DNA of 64,000 bases from Mycobacterium sp. Root135 (GTDB lineage: Bacteria > Actinomycetota > Actinomycetes > Mycobacteriales > Mycobacteriaceae). Under the pieces are notes generated by a model. The model did no database searches. It was not told where the DNA came from and saw nothing but the letters and a program-made list of their open reading frames with translations. This document shows positions 50,779 to 58,973 of this stretch, in pieces (position 1 is the stretch's first letter; each line of letters begins with the position of its first letter). The DNA lies in assembly GCF_001426545.1 (NCBI RefSeq), contig NZ_LMEZ01000010.1:1-64000 (forward strand). Reading direction: 5' to 3'. The position numbers and the translations under genes were made by a program.

Positions 50779-51378
50779 TTAGTCGCCGATGCCCGCTACC
50801 ACCGTCTCGAGCGCCGTGCGGCACAGCCGCGCCAGCTCCGGCAACGACCGGTCGTCGCTCAGCATCCAGACCTCCATCGCCCCGAACACCGCTGCGGCGA
50901 TGCACCGAGCCGTCACGGTCACGCGCAACCGGTCGTCGGTACCTGGCGCAGGCGGGTCGTCGCGCGCCAGGTACTCCTCGACCGCCTCGGCGAAGTCGGC
51001 CTCGACCTGACGGATGTGCCGCACGATGCGCACCGGGTCGAGCTCGCGGGTCCGCAACTCGGCGATCTTCGGTACCGCCGCGGTGTCGTACGGCGCCGCC
51101 ATCACCGCGGAATGCACGGCGTCGACCAGTGATTCGCCCGCTCCGCGACTCGCCAATGCCGTCCGAAACCACGCGAGCCCGGCGTCGTAGTCGGCGAAGA
51201 GCAGGTCGTGTTTGGAGGCGAAGTGTCGATAGAAGGTGCGCAGCGAGACTCCGGCGTCCGCGGCGATCTGCTCGGCGGAGGTGTCCTCCACACCCTGCGC
51301 CAGGAACCTGACCAGCGCGGCTTGGCGGAGTGCGTCGCGGGTGCGTTCACTGCGGGCGGTCTGCGCAGGTCGAACCAT
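50779..51378 (-). CDS. TetR-family regulator
   Basis: 199 aa. HTH at about 12-58: ERTRDALRQAALVRFLAQGVE, TSAEQIAADAGVSLRTFYRHF. C-terminal ligand domain (TVTARCIAAAVFGAMEVWML). Immediately upstream (8 bp) of the 50745-50770 palindrome and the oxidoreductase gene, same strand. It probably represses the oxidoreductase promoter, with control of its own promoter less certain. Ligand unknown. Divergent from a GAF protein. Confidence 0.87.
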   Translation of the reverse strand: MVRPAQTARSERTRDALRQAALVRFLAQGVEDTSAEQIAADAGVSLRTFYRHFASKHDLLFADYDAGLAWFRTALASRGAGESLVDAVHSAVMAAPYDTAAVPKIAELRTRELDPVRIVRHIRQVEADFAEAVEEYLARDDPPAPGTDDRLRVTVTARCIAAAVFGAMEVWMLSDDRSLPELARLCRTALETVVAGIGD

Positions 51379-51480
51379 TTGGGTAAGTTACCTCGGCCGC
51401 CAACCGACGACCGCCATTCGTCAGTGTCAATTTTTGCTGCGGCGACCACGAACGGCGCCGGACACGCCTATCCTCAGCTG

Positions 51481-52119
51481 GTGAGTGACCCGATACCGGA
51501 GGCGGATACCGGCGACGGTCGCAACGTCGACCGCGAGACCGCCCGGCGATTGATCGAGGGAACCGTCTCGGTCAATCCCACGGTCCGCGAACTGATGAGC
51601 CAAATCGCCAGAGACCATGGCGGGGTGGCTCGGCTACTCAAAATCATCCTCAGCGACGCCGATCGACTGACCGCGCTGCATGACACCGGATTGTTGGACG
51701 GTGTTCCACGGCTTGCCCTCGACCAGTTCGCGGAGCTCACCGCCGAGGCCTTGGGCATCCAGTACGCCGCGCTGTGGATCATCGCCGAAGACCGTCAGGT
51801 CTGCCTGGGAAGCAACCACGTCAACGCCACCGCCGGAAGAACCCATCCACTGGACGAGTCGATCGGCAAGTACGCGGTGGCCAGCAGTCGACCGCTGATC
51901 ATCGACGACATCACCAAACACGCGATGTTGGCCGACCACCCCTATGCGCTCAGCGGAGTCATTCGTGCTTACGCGGCCTTCCCGTTGTACGACGTTGGCG
52001 GCAACGCGGTGGGGACGTTGAGTGTGTGGGACAGCCGCCCGCGGGTGTGGACGAGTGGGCAGGTTCAGATCCTCGAGGATCTTTCGGCAGCCGCACACGC
52101 GAAGATCCTCGGCGCATGA
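51481..52119 (+). CDS. GAF-domain protein
   Basis: 212 aa from GTG at 51481; the open frame upstream lies in the divergent promoter region. GAF domain about 65-208 (FAELTAEALGIQYAALWIIA, DESIGKYAVASSRPLIIDD, VIRAYAAFPLYDVGGNAVGTL, ILEDLSAAAHAKIL). No catalytic or DNA-binding domain is attached, so it probably is a stand-alone sensor or partner. TATCCT (51469-51474) ends 6 nt before the GTG with no ribosome site. Its stop is followed by the sugar-transferase gene after 22 bp; co-transcription is possible. Confidence 0.78.
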   Translation: MSDPIPEADTGDGRNVDRETARRLIEGTVSVNPTVRELMSQIARDHGGVARLLKIILSDADRLTALHDTGLLDGVPRLALDQFAELTAEALGIQYAALWIIAEDRQVCLGSNHVNATAGRTHPLDESIGKYAVASSRPLIIDDITKHAMLADHPYALSGVIRAYAAFPLYDVGGNAVGTLSVWDSRPRVWTSGQVQILEDLSAAAHAKILGA

Positions 52120-52141
52120 AGCCTTGTCGCCAGTCGCGGAC

Positions 52142-53647
52142 GTGAAACCCCAGGGGGGACCAATCATCACACTGCACGGCCGCAATGCGTCGCGGACAAC
52201 CGCGACGCGCCAAGGCCGAGGACGTCGACGGACGCTCGACGAATGGGCGCGGGTCAATCCGCTAAGCACGATCATCACGGTGTCCATCGACCTGCTTTCT
52301 GGCTCGGTGGGAGTGGTACTGGGTGCGTGGTGGGGGCTAGAGACCGAACCCACCAGCCCCCCGTTGTGGTGGTGCGCCCTCTACGCGCCGCTGGCGATCG
52401 GCACCCTGGCCTTCCGAAAAACCTACTCTCGGAAGCTGAATCGCCGATTTCTCGACGAAATCGGACCCGTGCTGGCCGCCACGGCACTCGCGGCGATCTC
52501 GTTGCTCACCCTGATGGAGTTCGCCAGCGCGCCCGGGCACATCGGCGGCATGGTCACCAAGATCTGGGTGTGCGCGTTGACGCTGATGCTGCTGTGCAGA
52601 CTGATCCGGGCGACGCTCCAACGGAGCCTGCGGCGACGCAAGCTCCTTCTGTCTCCGGTCATCGTCGTCGGCAACGGCCGCGTCGCGTATCAGATCGTCG
52701 AACGACTGCGCTCCAGCCCGCAGCATGGGCTTTCGGTCATCGGGCTGCTGGACGCCGAACCCCCATGGGCCGGAATGACTCCCGGCGGCGACACGGCACC
52801 GATTCCGTACCTCGGCACACCCGACGACGCCGACCGGGTGATACGTGAGAGCGGCGCCGAGGGCATCGTCCTCGCCTTCTCCCTCACCCAAGACGAAATG
52901 CTCACCCCCGTGGTCCGCATCGCGCACCGGCACGGACTCCGAGTGTGGGTGGTGCCAAGGATGTTCGACTCGATTGGAGAGAACGTCAGGGTCGACCACG
53001 TCGGCGGCCTTCCGCTGCTCGCCGTGCCCCACACCAATCCCCAGGGCTGGCAATTCTCGCTGGTAAAACACGTCGGCGATCGAGTATTCACCAGCCTTGG
53101 GCTGCTGTTGATCTCACCGATGTTCCTGGCGTTGATGCTGCTGGTGCGGGTCAGTTCGCCTGGACCGATCTTCTTCCGGCAAGCTCGGGTGGGACGCGAC
53201 GGTCAGGTGTTCGATTGCCTGAAGTTCCGGTCGATGCGTGCACCGCTGGCCTCGGACGCCGACTTCGAAGTCGCATCCGGCTGTGCGCCAGGCGGCGTCG
53301 AAGGCGTGGACCGCCGCACCACGATCGGCAAGATCATGCGCCGGACGTCGTTGGACGAACTACCCCAATTGCTCAACGTCATCAAGGGCGACATGAGCTT
53401 GGTGGGCCCGCGGCCCGAGCGGCCCGAGTTCGTCGCACTGTTCGACGCGCAGATTCGCCGCTACGGCGAGAGGCATCGGGTCAAGGCCGGGGTGACCGGC
53501 TGGGCACAGGTCCACGGGCTGCGCGGCCAGACCTCGATCGCCGACCGTGCCGAGTGGGACAACTACTACATCGAGAACTGGTCGTGGTCGCTCGACATGA
53601 AGATCCTGTTGCTCACCGTGCTGGCCGTGATGCACCGGGCAGAGTGA
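52142..53647 (+). CDS. Polyprenyl-phosphate sugar phosphotransferase (WcaJ/PssY-type)
   Basis: 501 aa from GTG at 52142; TTG at 52124 is possible, and the frame runs on into the GAF gene. Four N-terminal membrane helices, a CoA-binding-like middle domain (VIVVGNGRVAYQIVERLRS), and a C-terminal bacterial sugar transferase domain of about 190 aa (SPGPIFFRQARVGRDGQVF, TSLDELPQLLNVIKGDMSLV, GPRPERPEFV, VTGWAQVHGLRG). It should transfer a sugar-1-phosphate to undecaprenyl or decaprenyl phosphate, starting a polysaccharide or glycan at the inner membrane. No other glycan gene is next to it. Confidence 0.86.
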   Translation: MKPQGGPIITLHGRNASRTTATRQGRGRRRTLDEWARVNPLSTIITVSIDLLSGSVGVVLGAWWGLETEPTSPPLWWCALYAPLAIGTLAFRKTYSRKLNRRFLDEIGPVLAATALAAISLLTLMEFASAPGHIGGMVTKIWVCALTLMLLCRLIRATLQRSLRRRKLLLSPVIVVGNGRVAYQIVERLRSSPQHGLSVIGLLDAEPPWAGMTPGGDTAPIPYLGTPDDADRVIRESGAEGIVLAFSLTQDEMLTPVVRIAHRHGLRVWVVPRMFDSIGENVRVDHVGGLPLLAVPHTNPQGWQFSLVKHVGDRVFTSLGLLLISPMFLALMLLVRVSSPGPIFFRQARVGRDGQVFDCLKFRSMRAPLASDADFEVASGCAPGGVEGVDRRTTIGKIMRRTSLDELPQLLNVIKGDMSLVGPRPERPEFVALFDAQIRRYGERHRVKAGVTGWAQVHGLRGQTSIADRAEWDNYYIENWSWSLDMKILLLTVLAVMHRAE

Positions 53648-53670
53648 GCAGGACGGCGACGCACCACCGC

Positions 53671-54609
53671 TCAGCCGGCCTGGTGCACCTCGGCGACGTA
53701 GCCACCCGGAAACTGCAGCACGGCACTCGTCGCGCCCCCGATGTCGCGGGGCACCACCAACACCTCAGCACCCGCGGCGGTCGCCTTCGTGACGGTCGCT
53801 GCGACGTCGTCGACGGCGTAGCCGGCCACTTCCCGACCGTAGGGGTAGGGCAAATGCCCGTCCGTCACCGACACCAGGGTGTTGCCAAACCCGGAGCTGA
53901 GGCGAATCTGACGAAAGGTGCTGCCCGGCTTGCCAATCAAGGCCCCGTCGGCCGACGGGTCGTCGGCGATGAGAGTGCCGGCCGAAAAGGTCAGGTAGGA
54001 CTTCAGGAACGCGTCGACCGCGTCGGGCGACAGGTAGACGCGGTTGTCCGGGACCGTCTGCAGTGCAGGATAATTGGGCACCGAGGTGTGCCAGTACAGC
54101 TGCGTGTTCACCCCACCCGGGAAGGTGACGACGGCGTCGCGCCCGATCGGGTCGTCGAAGGGAGCGACCTGAAGCACGGCACCACTGACGCGCGCCTGCT
54201 GAATGCCCGCGTCGAAGTCCCGAAGGAGCCACCCCGTGCGTTCGGACCCGAACGGGAACGGCGCAGGCGTGAGGAATCCGAAGACCGACAGCGTCCCAAC
54301 GGGCGAGAGCACGAGCTGGGATCGGGTTTGGCTCTTCGTCGGGGTGACGTCGACGATTCCTGCCGGCTTGGCGGTCCCGCCGAACGTTGCCACCCAACTG
54401 CGGACGAAGTCGTCGAATCGGCTCGGGTCGACGTACACGTGCACCGAACCATATTGCGGTCCAACGGCTTCCGACGTCGGCTTGGCGTCAACCCCGGCCG
54501 GCTCGGAGGACGGCGTGCTGGTCGTCGAGCCGCCACATCCCGCAGCGAGCAGCGCCACGACGGACACCGACGAGGCGAGCGCTCGCCGCACCCGGTGCGA
54601 CGTCGTCAC
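53671..54609 (-). CDS. Lipoprotein with glyoxalase/VOC-like fold
   Basis: 312 aa from GTG at 54609, overlapping the NmrA gene's stop (GTGA). The N-terminus carries a signal with lipobox LAAGC (ALLAAGCGGSTTS), so the protein should be lipid-anchored and face outward. Residues about 65-190 and 200-312 look like two VOC units: YGSVHVYVDPSRFDDFVRSWV, DVTPTKSQTRSQLVLSPVG, then AGYAVDDVAATVTKATAAGA and VLQFPGGYVAEVHQAG. Exported VOC proteins are rare. Ligand unknown. Co-translated with the NmrA-like protein. Confidence 0.72.
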   Translation of the reverse strand: MTTSHRVRRALASSVSVVALLAAGCGGSTTSTPSSEPAGVDAKPTSEAVGPQYGSVHVYVDPSRFDDFVRSWVATFGGTAKPAGIVDVTPTKSQTRSQLVLSPVGTLSVFGFLTPAPFPFGSERTGWLLRDFDAGIQQARVSGAVLQVAPFDDPIGRDAVVTFPGGVNTQLYWHTSVPNYPALQTVPDNRVYLSPDAVDAFLKSYLTFSAGTLIADDPSADGALIGKPGSTFRQIRLSSGFGNTLVSVTDGHLPYPYGREVAGYAVDDVAATVTKATAAGAEVLVVPRDIGGATSAVLQFPGGYVAEVHQAG

Positions 54610-55460
54610 AACCCGGGGAGCAGATCGGTGGCCACCCACTCCTGGAACGATTGCCACCCGACGTCCGGGTACCGGGCGTGCAACTCGGCGATGTCGACCG
54701 TGTAGCCACCGCGAGCCAGGAAGCCGAACATCGCCCGCATGTCCGCCGAACCGATCTCGTCGGGGTCGCGGGTCACCAGCTTCACCGGCGACCCGACCGC
54801 GGCGGTCAGCACCGCAGCCATGTCCCGCGGGGTCGGGTTGTCCGAGGCAATGTCGACGCGAGCACCGCGGAACGGCGCGGGGTCGGCCAGCACGGTGACG
54901 ACGAAGCGCCCGAGATCGCGCCGGGACAACTGCTGCAACGCGGCGTCGGCCGGGAGTGGAAGCTCGAAGACCCCGGCCCTGATGTCGTCGATGCCGCCGA
55001 GCATGTTGTCGTAGAAGTAGGTCGGCCCCACGATGGTGTACGACAGCCCGGACTCGGCGAGTGACTGCTCGACCGCGAACTTGCTGTCGAAGTGCGGGAT
55101 GCCCGTGTGTTGGTCGGCGTCGGCGACCGACGAGAACACCAGATGCGGGACCCCAGCGGCGAGCGCCGCAGCGATAATCGTCGCGCCCTGGGCCACCTCC
55201 GCTGCCGGGCCCTCCTCGAACGGCGTGGTCAACGCGTAGGCACCGTCCACCCCGGCGAAGGCTGCCGCCACCGACGCCTCGTCGGAGAGATCGGCGGCCA
55301 CCACCTCGGCCCCGGCGTCGAGGAGGCGTCGGGCCGACGGCGAGTCCGTCCGCCGAGTGATGCCCCGCACGTGCGCACCACGTTCCAACAATGCGGTCAC
55401 CACGGCGCCGCCCTGCGCGCCCGTGGCCCCGAGTACGGCGAACCGTCCCTGCATCGTCAT
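54606..55460 (-). CDS. NmrA-like NAD(P)-binding protein
   Basis: 284 aa. Atypical SDR: FAVLGATGAQGGAVVTALLE (GxxGxxG), VRGITRRTDS, AAFAGVDGAYALTT, HLVFSSVADADQHTGIPHFDSKF. Its active-site Tyr is replaced by His/Phe in this region, as in NmrA and quinone-reductase-like relatives. Such proteins sense NADP(H) or reduce quinones. Coupled by GTGA overlap to the VOC lipoprotein downstream. Starts 11 bp after the diguanylate cyclase gene, same strand. Confidence 0.83.
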   Translation of the reverse strand: MTMQGRFAVLGATGAQGGAVVTALLERGAHVRGITRRTDSPSARRLLDAGAEVVAADLSDEASVAAAFAGVDGAYALTTPFEEGPAAEVAQGATIIAAALAAGVPHLVFSSVADADQHTGIPHFDSKFAVEQSLAESGLSYTIVGPTYFYDNMLGGIDDIRAGVFELPLPADAALQQLSRRDLGRFVVTVLADPAPFRGARVDIASDNPTPRDMAAVLTAAVGSPVKLVTRDPDEIGSADMRAMFGFLARGGYTVDIAELHARYPDVGWQSFQEWVATDLLPGL

Positions 55461-55471
55461 CGCTCCTGTCC

Positions 55472-56545
55472 TCAGACCGCGTTCCGCGGGTGCGGCTTGG
55501 CCTTCTTGTCGGCGTACATCAAGTCGTCGGCCTCGGTGACCAACTGTTGGAGCGTCTTGGTGTCGTCCGCGGCGACGTGCACGAGTCCGGCGCTGACCGA
55601 CAGGTCATACCCGCGATCCGATGCCTCGTTGAGCGCGAGGAAGGACTCCAACAACCGCGCCTTGAGCAGGTTCGAACCCTCGTGCGTCCCGGTGACGAGG
55701 ACGCAGAACTCGTCACCACCGGTGCGTGCCAGCACGTCGTCGGGGCCGAGAACCGATCGAAGCGTTCGGGCAACGTCGGCGATCAGCGCATCGCCGGCGT
55801 CGTGCCCTTCGTCGTCGTTCACCCGCTTGAGCCCGTCCACGTCGAGGAACGCCAACACGCACTCCCGGCCGAGGTCGCGGGCGGCGCTCAGAGCGGCCTG
55901 CCCGAGAACGTTGAAACCCCGCAGGTTGTGCAACCCGGTCAACTCGTCGGTCAACGACAGCCGACGGATCTCGTCGTTGGCCTGACTGAGCTCAGCCGTG
56001 CGGTCACGTACCCGCTGCTCCAATTCGGAGATCGTCTGGACATGCGCCATAGCGACCGAGGTCGAATCCGCCAGGCCTTGGAGTAGCGACACCTCGTCGG
56101 CCGACGGCGTCCGCTCGTGCGCCCAGTAGGCGCCGATCGCTCCGACCGGTTCCATGCGACGGATCGGGACCATCACCAGACTCTTGACGAACGTCGTGCG
56201 GTAGGCGTCGTGGGGGATCCGGTCGTCTTGGTAGACGTCGGGGATCACCACCGCCTGCCGATGCAGCATGGCCCACCCACCGATACAGGATTCCATCGGG
56301 AACCTGCTGCCCTTCCACAGCCGAGCGACGGCGTCTTCGTCGGCGTAGAAACACGTGTCCTGGTCGCGCAACACGAAGGTGGCGCCGTCACACCCGAGGA
56401 TTTCACGCGCCGCGGTGCGCACGATGCGTTGCACGTCGGCCAACTCCTGCGCGAGCGAGAGCTCTTGGACTGCCGTCAGCAGCCGTTCCATGCCCTGGAC
56501 GTAGTCGACGCTCGAGGGGTCCGACGACGTGAGCGGGCCGGCCAT
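55472..56545 (-). CDS. GAF-GGDEF protein (diguanylate cyclase)
   Basis: 357 aa. GAF domain about 25-175 (TAVQELSLAQELADVQRIV, YADEDAVARLWKGSRFPMES, VMVPIRRMEPVGAIGAYWAH), a coiled-coil linker (ISELEQRVRDRTAELSQAND) and a GGDEF domain about 195-355. The active site reads RTGGDEFCVL (about 277) and DVDGLKRVNDDEGHDAGD supplies the metal site, so catalysis looks intact. No I-site RxxD is obvious just before TGGDEF. Makes c-di-GMP in response to a GAF ligand. Heads the minus-strand run with the NmrA and lipoprotein genes. Confidence 0.88.
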   Translation of the reverse strand: MAGPLTSSDPSSVDYVQGMERLLTAVQELSLAQELADVQRIVRTAAREILGCDGATFVLRDQDTCFYADEDAVARLWKGSRFPMESCIGGWAMLHRQAVVIPDVYQDDRIPHDAYRTTFVKSLVMVPIRRMEPVGAIGAYWAHERTPSADEVSLLQGLADSTSVAMAHVQTISELEQRVRDRTAELSQANDEIRRLSLTDELTGLHNLRGFNVLGQAALSAARDLGRECVLAFLDVDGLKRVNDDEGHDAGDALIADVARTLRSVLGPDDVLARTGGDEFCVLVTGTHEGSNLLKARLLESFLALNEASDRGYDLSVSAGLVHVAADDTKTLQQLVTEADDLMYADKKAKPHPRNAV

Positions 56546-56658
56546 GCCTACCTCCGTCTGGCCAGATCGCCGCGGTGGGACGAATCAAAATCAGCGGAAG
56601 CGTACTTGAAGAGTCTGCGCCCGAGGCGGACGGCACAGCGAAGTGGGTGGTAATGAAG

Positions 56659-56732
56659 TGGCCAGGGCCGGGATCGAACCGGCGACCTTCCGCTTTTCAG
56701 GCGGACGCTCGTACCAACTGAGCTACCTGGCC
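56659..56732 (-). tRNA. tRNA-Phe (anticodon GAA)
   Basis: 74-nt cloverleaf read on the minus strand: acceptor GGCCAGG/CCTGGCC, D-arm GCTC...GAGC, anticodon loop CTGAAAA, T-arm CCGG-TTCGATC-CCGG. Discriminator A; CCA is not encoded (the next bases are CTT). First of three minus-strand tRNAs. Confidence 0.96.
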
Positions 56733-56776
56733 GGGCGGCACCGGCAGAACAGAACCGAAATCGTGCCTCGCCGAAA

Positions 56777-56853
56777 TGGCGACCCTGACGGGACTCGAAC
56801 CCGCGACCTCCGCCGTGACAGGGCGGCGCGCTAACCAACTGCGCCACAGGGCC
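56777..56853 (-). tRNA. tRNA-Asp (anticodon GTC)
   Basis: 74 nt plus an encoded CCA (56777-56779) on the minus strand. Acceptor GGCCCTG/CAGGGTC, D-arm GCGC...GCGC, anticodon loop CTGTCAC, T-loop TTCGAGT. The gap to tRNA-Phe is 44 nt, so both are probably cut from one precursor. Confidence 0.96.
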
Positions 56854-56892
56854 TTGCTTTACTGCTGCTCCGACGTTGCCGCCGTTGCGTCG

Positions 56893-56965
56893 TACCCCCA
56901 ACGGGATTCGAACCCGTGCTACCGCCGTGAAAGGGCGGCGTCCTAGGCCGCTAAACGATGGGGGC
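56893..56965 (-). tRNA. tRNA-Glu (anticodon TTC)
   Basis: 73-nt cloverleaf on the minus strand: acceptor GCCCCCA/TGGGGGT, anticodon loop CTTTCAC, T-loop TTCGAAT. No CCA encoded. First of the Glu-Asp-Phe precursor; the promoter candidate lies at 57019-57048. Confidence 0.96.
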
Positions 56966-57018
56966 CAAAGCCGAATCTCTTCGGGGACTTCCAACACCGG
57001 AGCGTTGGGAGCTTCGAT

Positions 57019-57048
57019 AGCTTAGGGCACCGACCGCCAATTCCTCAA
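57019..57048 (-). promoter_or_regulatory. Candidate promoter of the Glu-Asp-Phe tRNA operon
   Basis: On the minus strand TTGAGG (57048-57043) and TAAGCT (57024-57019) are separated by 18 nt, matching a sigma-A -35/-10 pair. The start would be near 57012, leaving a 47-nt leader before tRNA-Glu. Confidence 0.5.
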
Positions 57049-57095
57049 ACGCGGGTCCCCGTCACGCCCGTGGCGAGGAGTTCGAACCCGCCAAG

Positions 57096-57101
57096 TATCC
57101 T
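57096..57101 (+). promoter_or_regulatory. Candidate -10 box of tRNA-Lys
   Basis: TATCCT lies 10 nt before the first base of tRNA-Lys, at the distance expected if the transcript starts a few bases before the mature 5' end. A clear -35 is not visible. Confidence 0.45.
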
Positions 57102-57111
57102 GTTTCTTCAC

Positions 57112-57187
57112 GCCCCTATAGCTCAGTTGGTAGAGCTACGGACTTTTAATCCGCAGGTCCTAGGTTCGAGTCCTAGTGGGGGCACCA
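57112..57187 (+). tRNA. tRNA-Lys (anticodon TTT)
   Basis: 73 nt plus an encoded CCA (57185-57187). Acceptor GCCCCTA/TGGGGGC, D-arm GCTC...GAGC, anticodon loop CTTTTAA, T-arm CTAGG-TTCGAGT-CCTAG. Read on the plus strand, divergent from the other three tRNAs. tRNA-Lys genes serve as integration sites for some mycobacteriophages, but no integrase or duplicated 3' end is seen here. Confidence 0.96.
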
Positions 57188-57265
57188 GCTTTCAATCGGT
57201 GCCGACGACGACGCGAAACGTGCGCCTCTCGCCGAACTTCTCGAACCCCCGCCATGACAAACCGC

Positions 57266-57320
57266 GAGATTGACGTCACGCAGAAGAAGTTCGAGTAGAC
57301 ACCTGCGTCACGTCAATCTC
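57266..57320. terminator. 18-bp inverted repeat; probable terminator or palindromic element
   Basis: GAGATTGACGTCACGCAG (57266-57283) and CTGCGTCACGTCAATCTC (57303-57320) pair at 17 of 18 positions around a 19-nt loop. On the minus strand it starts 12 nt after the TAA of the frameshifted relic (57332-57742), the place of a terminator; it could also end the tRNA-Lys transcript from the other side. No T-tract, as is usual in mycobacteria. It shares GCGTCACGT with the 36887-36938 repeat. Confidence 0.6.
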
Positions 57321-57331
57321 GACGCGAGCGG

Positions 57332-57742
57332 TTAGCGACCCCGCGGTTGAACCAGGTGACCTTCGCCCTGGGTGTCCTGGAACACCGCGGGAAACAAGTG
57401 GACCAGCCTGGCCCGCGACGCGGACTGCATCATCGTCACGTCGAGCTCCAGGGTGGCGCCCCGTGCCGCGGCAGTGCGTGGGCGTGACGCGACCGGTCCG
57501 CGATACGCCGCCTCCCCCCGGAGTGCCCGGACGACTGCTGCACCTCAACGCCGCGCGACCAGCCCAACGAGGGTGAAGCCGCCCGTCCCCCGGTGGGCAC
57601 TCCTCCGCAGCGGGCAACTGCGTCGACCACACCTTCAAGCGCACCGGCGGTGGACGGCACCGTCGTGAACGTGGCCTCGGAACCGAGGAGATGGAGCTCG
57701 TCGCCGTCGACCGCCGCCGTGGCGGATCCCGGTGGCCGCCAC
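57332..57742 (-). pseudogene. Frameshifted coding relic of unknown family
   Basis: On the minus strand AGAGGAG (57754-57748) stands 5 nt before GTG at 57742, so a gene start is well formed. The first frame gives VAATGIRHGG and then degenerates to stops. In the next frame the coding-like DGDELHLLGSEATFTTVPS ... TAGALEGVVDAVARCGG follows. Near a run of six G (57514-57519) coding sense returns to the first frame (EAAYRGPVASRPRTAA, ATLELDVTMMQSASRARLVH, LFPAVFQDTQGEGH) up to TAA at 57332. At least two indels are needed to join these. The GC3 pattern is coding-like in each piece. I do not recognise the family; sequencing error in homopolymers is the alternative. Confidence 0.55.
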
Positions 57743-57759
57743 GGCGACTCCTCTGCAAA

Positions 57760-58965
57760 CTAGCCCGGCCGCGCCACCGAGCCTGGCAGCCGCAGCGCGA
57801 CACCGGCAGCGGCCGCGCACAGGAACGCCCCCACCACGATGGGCGCCGACGCACCGAACCCGTCGATCGCCACCGCCCCGACGAGCGATCCTCCCGCGAT
57901 CGCCACGTTGAACACCATCACGTAAAGCGCTGTCCCGGAGTCTCTTTGGTCGGGAACCGCCGCGAAGATCAGGGTCTGCAACATCACCGGCAGCGCGGAG
58001 TACGCGGCACCCCACAGGGCGACCGCCGCCACGATGATGGCCGGCAACCCCGGCGCCACGCAGAGCACCACCAGCGAAGCCGTCAGAATCATCAGACACG
58101 CCGACGACATGGTGCGCAGCGAACGGCTTCGGCCGACGAGGACGCCGATGGCGACGTTCCCCATGACGCCGGCGACGCCGTAAACCAGCAGGTAGACGCC
58201 AAGGGATTCACCGTGAATACCGGTGTGCTCGAACAGAAATGGTGCGATGAAGGTGTAGCCCGCATAGTTGCCGACGACGACGAGCGCCGTCACGACCAGT
58301 ATCGTGCGGACGCGTCCTGCGGCCGCACGTGGCGACGGCCGTGAACCCCCGGCATCGTGCGCCGGGAGGCGAGGGACGAGGACGGCGACGGCAACCATGG
58401 ACGCCGCGCTCATCGCCGCCAGGACGGCGAAGACGGCATGCCAGCCCCATCGTGCGCTCACCGCGGTGCCCGCGGGAACGCCCAGCACCAGGGCCAGCGA
58501 GATTCCGGAGAACACCGCGGCGGTTGCCCTGCCCGCGGACGCGGGCGGCACCAACCGGACCGCGACACCGGCGACGATCGACCACATCAGACCGTGGAAC
58601 AGGCCCATCCCCAGCCGGACCGCGAGCAGCGCGGGGAAGTTCGAGACGACCGCGGTGGCGACGTTGCCCACCACGAACGCGCCAAGAATGCCCGACACCA
58701 GCGTGCGGCGGTCGACTCGTCGCGTCCATGCCGTCATCAGCGGTGCGGACAGCCCGGCCATGACGCCGTACACCGTCACGGTCAGGCCGACGGCGCCGAC
58801 TGAGACGCCCAGATCGGCACCGACCTCGGAAAGCACTGCGACCGGCATCATCTCGGTCGCCGTGGCGACGAAGACGGCCAGGGCGAGGGCGGTCACGGCA
58901 CTCCACGCCCGGAGCGTGGGCGTAGGCAGTGCGTGGATCGGTGGCGTCGTCGCGGTCACCGGCAC
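57760..58965 (-). CDS. MFS efflux transporter (sugar-efflux/arabinose-efflux type)
   Basis: 401 aa from GTG at 58965 (GAGG just upstream; GTG at 58959 possible). Twelve hydrophobic helices; MFS motif A-like loop LMTAWTRRVDRRTLVSGIL after TM2, and VFSGISLALVLGVPAGTAVSARWGWHAVF in TM5, a motif of DHA12-type drug or sugar efflux pumps. Divergent from an HxlR regulator with a 13-bp-arm operator between them, so expression is probably induced by the HxlR ligand. Substrate unknown. The relic at 57332-57742 begins 17 bp after its stop. Confidence 0.88.
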   Translation of the reverse strand: MPVTATTPPIHALPTPTLRAWSAVTALALAVFVATATEMMPVAVLSEVGADLGVSVGAVGLTVTVYGVMAGLSAPLMTAWTRRVDRRTLVSGILGAFVVGNVATAVVSNFPALLAVRLGMGLFHGLMWSIVAGVAVRLVPPASAGRATAAVFSGISLALVLGVPAGTAVSARWGWHAVFAVLAAMSAASMVAVAVLVPRLPAHDAGGSRPSPRAAAGRVRTILVVTALVVVGNYAGYTFIAPFLFEHTGIHGESLGVYLLVYGVAGVMGNVAIGVLVGRSRSLRTMSSACLMILTASLVVLCVAPGLPAIIVAAVALWGAAYSALPVMLQTLIFAAVPDQRDSGTALYVMVFNVAIAGGSLVGAVAIDGFGASAPIVVGAFLCAAAAGVALRLPGSVARPG

Positions 58966-58973
58966 AGCCTCGC

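Noticed and set aside
57112..57331. Phage or genomic-island attachment site at tRNA-Lys
   Set aside because: No integrase, no duplicated tRNA 3' end and no phage genes downstream; only a relic gene and an inverted repeat are present.
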